A DNA stretch of 64,000 nt from Delphinapterus leucas. Lineage: Eukaryota; Chordata; Mammalia; Artiodactyla; Monodontidae. The stretch spans positions 2,510,023-2,574,022 of the forward strand of contig NW_022098067.1 of NCBI RefSeq assembly GCF_002288925.2, in the 5' to 3' direction. Position 1 is the stretch's first letter. Each line of letters begins with the position of its first letter. This document shows, one piece after another, positions 60,031 to 64,000 of the stretch. A program made the position numbers and the translations under genes. The notes under the pieces were generated by a model. It did not search any database and was not told the origin of the DNA. It was given only the letters and a program-made list of their open reading frames with translations.

Positions 60031-61627
60031 AACCATTAATTTCTCTGTTTTACACCTATAGCTTGCATGGCAACAATACTTGCTATATGACTCAAAAAAC
60101 TATATGACATGAAAAAACTTATTAAAAACAACAGTCTTCTGGCATAAAAAAATATCTGAGAAAACAAAAAAATTTTCTTCATGGAAAGACATTTTATTTT
60201 AAATATAGCTGTGTGTACATGTTAGTCCTGAACTCCCAGTCTATCCCTTTTCCCTGTCCTTCCCCCTGGTAATTATAAGTTCATTCTCTAAAACTATTGA
60301 CCATAACAGAGCTGCATTTCAGAGATCTTATAAAAAAGACAAGCAAGGAAAAGGAATCCCAATAAACAATAGAGTTATTATACAGTTGGCTTCTTGAAGC
60401 TCTAATCTGATCAGATCAAGTCAGAGTGGTGCAAGTATCTAGCCCACTCTGTCTCACATACGTAAAATTGTTCAAGATGGTATGTATCTCAGACTATCAC
60501 TTGGGTCCCAGATCTTGTCATACATGACAAGACAGTATATAGATCATGAGGATAGTAACTACTTAAATGCCAAAGCAATACTTTATGTACCACTAATTTT
60601 TGACTATTGAATACCTGATCAGTAATACATAATTGCATTCCAGTTAGTGGTAGCTAAGAAAGCTCGCACCCTAACCTAACGTAACCAAAATTTAGAATTC
60701 ACCTCATGTAAACACAGCTTTGCTCTGCTTTTTGACTTCATACTTCCAGATACTCTTACTTCTAGCCAGTGGTCAAGCAGATCTGTGTCCTTGGAATTTT
60801 GGGTAGGAACATATGGATAATTAAAAAATTCATTCCCATTCTCTAAGAATAAAATTCTATCACATGTTCTTCTTTAGCTGGGTCAGGAGGAATTTTTTAA
60901 TACTCAAAAAAAGTTGTGTTAGTAAGATAAAGTGTGATTGTAATACATTTGATTAAATCAAAAGAGCATATGTACAATATCCTAGGAGAAAATAATAGAA
61001 GTGGTTGCAACCACAAAGAGCTACATTATTGTTTCTTAAATGCATGTTAGAAGACTGCATTACAATGCAAGATCAAGTTTGATTTTTATCTAATGAACCT
61101 GAGCTTTCTGCCAGTATGAGTCATATCAGCAGCACACCTGAATGAACAATGTATGACCACATCAGTTTCTGATAGATTAGTAGGCAATGGGGATACTCAG
61201 GCTTGATTAAGCTGGGTGATTGCAAATTCATGTTCTTGATATCTTAAACCCTATTTCTTATAGGAAAATCACTGTACTTAAGAAAAGAATGAGATAGTAT
61301 TTTAATTAAGTGCTCAAAACAGCTAATTTACAGCTAAAGCTTAATATATTCCATGGAGATTTTTGCTTATATATTTACTTCTCAATAATACCCCCAAAGC
61401 AATGTGTTTCAAAGTGGTTACTTAGTGCAGGTAAAGCACAGTAATTCATATCTTAAAAAGTAAAAGCATAATACTGTTCAAGATCTATTTTAGCCTAAAG
61501 ACATGGAGAACCTTTAGATATTTATCCTAGTCTGGACAACCATTTTGATTTTTCACTATGATTTTTGTTGAGATTTTTCAGTTGTTGTAACCACAGAACA
61601 CTGATAATTCTTTGAAATCTAAATCCA
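60031..61627. other. Unique sequence
   Basis: No gene, RNA or clear repeat seen. Confidence 0.5.
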
Positions 61628-63235
61628 GGAGAGAACCAGAGCATGAGTGGCCCTGATAACCAAGGCAGTGGAAGAGGAGAATTTGATCCTGGAAGCATGA
61701 ACAGAGGTGGATGGGGAAAAGGACGTTGTGGAATGGGCACTGAAGATCAAGGTGGCTTCAATTAGCCTGGTGGACCCATAGATGAAGGACCAGATCTTGA
61801 TTTAGGCCCACCTGCAGATCCAGATGAAGACTCTGACAACAGTGCAATTTATGTGCAGGAATTAAATGACAGTGTGACTCTAGATGATCTGGCAGACTTC
61901 TTTAAGCAGTGTGGAGTTGTTAAGGTGAACAAGAGGGCTGGACAACCCATGATTCATATATACTTGGACAAGGAAAGGCCAAAGGTGATGCTACAGTGTC
62001 CTATGAAGACCCACAAACTGCCAATACTGCTGTCGAGTGGTTTGATGGGAAGGATTTTTCAAGGGAGCAAACTTAAAATTTCTCTGGCTTGGAAGAAGCC
62101 TCCAATGAACAGCATGCAGGGAGGAATGCCACCCCGTGAGGGCAGAGGGATGGCGCCACTTCTCTGAGGAGGTCCAAGGGACCTGGGAGGTCCTAGAGGA
62201 CCCATGGGTTACATGGGAGGCCGAGGAGGAGACAGAGGAGGCTTCCCACCAAGAGGGCCTTCAGTTCCCAAGAGAACCTGTCTGGAGGAAGAAAGGTCCA
62301 GCACCAAGTTGGAGACTGGCAGTGCCCAATCAGGGGTGTGTAAAGCAGAACTTCACCTGTAGAACAGATTGCAACCAGTGTAAGGCCCCAAAGCCTGAAA
62401 GCTTTCTCCCACCACCTTTCCCACCCCCGGGCAGTGACCATGGCAGAGGTGGCCCTGGTAGCATGCTGAGAGCACGAGGTGGCCTCATGGACCGTAGTGG
62501 TTCTAGTGGAATGTTCAGAGGTGGCTGTGGTGGAGACAGAGGTGGCTTCTGTGATGGCCAGGGCATGGACAAAGGGTGGCTTTTGTGGAGGGAGACAAGG
62601 GGGCCTGGGGGACACCCTGGACCTTTGATGGAACAGATGGGAGGGATAAGAGGCAGGAGTGAAGAACATGGGAAAATGAATAAAAGTGAGCATCATCAGG
62701 AATGCAGAGACTGACCCTACTAGATGCAGAGACCCCACGGAGCTGCATTGACTACCAGATTTATTTACTTTTTATACTTTATTTATTTCTTTCTTTATTG
62801 GAGTATAGTTGCTTTACAATGTTGTATTAGTTTCTGTTGTACAACAAAGTGAATCAGCTATATATATACATATATCCCCTACCTCTTGGACGTCCCTAAT
62901 GCCTCCCTATCCCATCCATCTAGGTCACCACAGAGCACCAAGATGAGCTCCCTGCACAAATGTTTAAATTTATAATTCCATATTTATAATGTTGGCCACA
63001 CATTATGATTATTCCTTGTCTGTTCTTTAGTATTTTCACCATTTGTGAAGAAACAAACAACTTAAATGGTAGTGTGCCAAGTTTTTTTTTCCCTTCTTTG
63101 AAAGATGGTTAAGACCAAACAATGGGAACCCCTTACAAATGTGCTCAGTGTCATTGTAGAGAACCAAGAAGGCCTCTAACTGTAACAATGTTCATGGTTG
63201 TAATTATTTTAAATAAAATTTCAAATGTTTATAAA
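61628..63235 (+). pseudogene. EWSR1: EWSR1 processed pseudogene, 5'-truncated
   Basis: Intronless cDNA-like sequence of the C-terminal half of EWSR1, an RNA/DNA-binding FET-family protein. The order is an RGG-type segment (about 61640-61760), an acidic linker (DEDSDNSAIYV), an RRM (about 61845-62100, RNP2-like IYVQELND intact, RNP1 broken by a small deletion near 61980), RGG2 in a shifted frame, a RanBP2-type zinc finger (CNQCKAPKPE, first Cys lost), RGG3 and the stop region (about 62712). The EWSR1-like 3' UTR follows and ends in AAATAAAA (about 63210) plus an A-rich tail at 63227-63260. A stop near 61760 and frameshifts near 61980 and 62160 disable it. An antisense L1 tail interrupts the 3' UTR. 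Confidence 0.92.
62768..62962 (-). mobile_element. L1 3' end, antisense, in pseudogene 3' UTR
   Basis: A T-rich start and 'ttattggagtatagttgctttac' to 'gcaccaagatgagctccctg' are the complement of an L1 3' UTR. Flanking EWSR1-like UTR resumes at 'aaatgtttaaatttataattcc'. Confidence 0.85.
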
Positions 63236-63309
63236 CAAACATAAACAAAACAAAACAAGAAATTTGTAGTTGTGCTCAATCATAGTTTCATAGAGGCCTG
63301 GAGCTCAAG

Positions 63310-63415
63310 CTCAGAAACTCTGATTCAATCATGGGTAAAGCCTGGGTACCATTGTTTTTAAAAAGACACCCAGGTGATTCTAATGTGCAGTAGGCATGAA
63401 AATCATTACTGTCTA
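63310..63415 (-). mobile_element. MER5A-like relic, antisense
   Basis: 'cagaaactctgattcaatc', 'cacccaggtgattctaatgtgcagtagg' is the complement of the MER5A end. Confidence 0.55.
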
Positions 63416-63419
63416 AGGG

Positions 63420-63575
63420 CAGTGCTTCTCAAGTTGTCAAGCACATGCAAGTCATCTAGATCTCTCCTTAAAATGCAAATTTGAGCTTAGGCTGTCTAGA
63501 GGAGGGCCTGACACTTTTTATTTACAACAAAATTTCAAGTAATACTGCTGCTGAGGGTAGCCAATCATTCTGGTT
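63420..63575 (+). mobile_element. MER5A-like relic, plus
   Basis: 'gcagtgcttctcaagttg', 'ccttaaaatgcaaatttgag', 'aatttcaagtaatactgctgctg' follow MER5A. It lies head-to-head with the relic just before it. Confidence 0.6.
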
Positions 63576-63651
63576 TATCTAGCATATGGGGCTTTAAATA
63601 TCAAACTAAGATTATCCTGATAAACTGGGATAGTCGATATGCTTAGTTGTA

Positions 63652-64000
63652 TTGGATTGGCCAAAAAATTTCTTTTGGGTTTTTCTGTAAGATGGCTCTA
63701 GTAGCACTTAGTTGTCTTTAACTTCATTTGAAATAATTTTGTTAGAATTTATGTGACAGCTGTCATATCAGTGAGCATTTAAAAAAAAAGGCTTATCAAG
63801 ATTGGTGAATTTTTGTGTAGCCATTTTAATACTGAAGATGGAAGAAAAAGCAACATTTTTGGCATATTATGCTTTATTATTTCAAGAAAGGTAAAAACGC
63901 AACCAAAACACAAAAATAGATTTGTGCAGTGTATGGAGAAGGTGCTGTGACTGATCAAACATTTCAAAAACAATTTGTGAAGTTTCCTGCTGAAGACTTC
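63652..64000 (+). mobile_element. Mariner-family transposon, 5' part, cut by window end
   Basis: Starts after TA (63650-63651) with 'ttggattggccaaaaaatttc', the same terminal block as the minus-strand copy at 2654. It continues through the shared 5' UTR and the transposase start (ATG at 63838-63840), then runs off the window. A stop appears about 19 codons in, so it too looks inactive. Confidence 0.88.

Noticed and set aside
61522..62748. Minus-strand open frames of 72-181 codons
   Set aside because: They are the antisense of the EWSR1 pseudogene, whose homology is on the plus strand.
1..64000. A new coordinated gene system
   Set aside because: No cluster of intact genes exists in the window; every recognisable coding sequence belongs to a decayed mobile element or a retropseudogene.

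Overview
This is a mammalian nuclear genomic window, almost certainly from a cetacean. The evidence is at least five tRNA-derived SINEs of the whale/dolphin type (CHR-2-like, opening with the characteristic 'cttccctggtggcgcagtggttgag' head) with clear target-site duplications, cetartiodactyl-style LINE-1s, a mariner family known from cetartiodactyls, and many older mammalian repeats (MIR, L2, MER5A, MLT1-type LTRs, L1M, HAL1). The unique sequence is AT-rich. I find no intact host protein-coding gene, no exon I can recognise and no RNA gene: the window is a gene-poor, repeat-rich interval.

Layout. 1-10.3 kb: unique AT-rich DNA with a nearly complete decayed mariner (minus strand), an old L1M 3' end, a solo LTR (minus strand), one CHR-2 SINE, a MER5A and several microsatellites. 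10.32-10.55 kb: an antisense L1 fragment. 10.556-16.130 kb: an endogenous class I (gammaretrovirus-like) provirus with two LTRs, a 5-bp target duplication, a tRNA-Phe-type primer-binding site, broken gag, pro and RT/RNase H remnants and a TM-only env remnant. Integrase and the surface part of env are deleted. 16.1-28.2 kb: mostly unique or very old sequence with one antisense SINE, a MIR and microsatellites.

28.2-53.9 kb: a LINE-1 graveyard built by repeated nesting. A plus-strand L1M is broken by a younger L1 and by a short antisense L1 tail flanked by an unusually long (>200 bp) direct duplication. Further right, another L1M is split by a 5'-inverted ('twin-primed') L1, which is itself split by a nearly full-length 7.3-kb L1 that in turn carries a SINE.

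53.9-64 kb: a SINE, MIR and L2 relics, a MaLR-type LTR with a large GA expansion inside an old L1, and a 5'-truncated processed pseudogene of EWSR1 (RRM and zinc-finger part plus 3' UTR and poly-A tail) interrupted in its 3' UTR by an L1 tail. Then come two MER5A relics and the start of a second mariner copy that runs off the window end.

Nothing here forms a working pathway. The coding-capable elements (mariner, L1, ERV, EWSR1 copy) all carry visible stops or frameshifts. I did not find a new biological system. The most interesting signals are structural: the multi-level nested insertions, the long candidate target duplication, the ERV's recombinant pol-env junction and its LTR repeat-number change.
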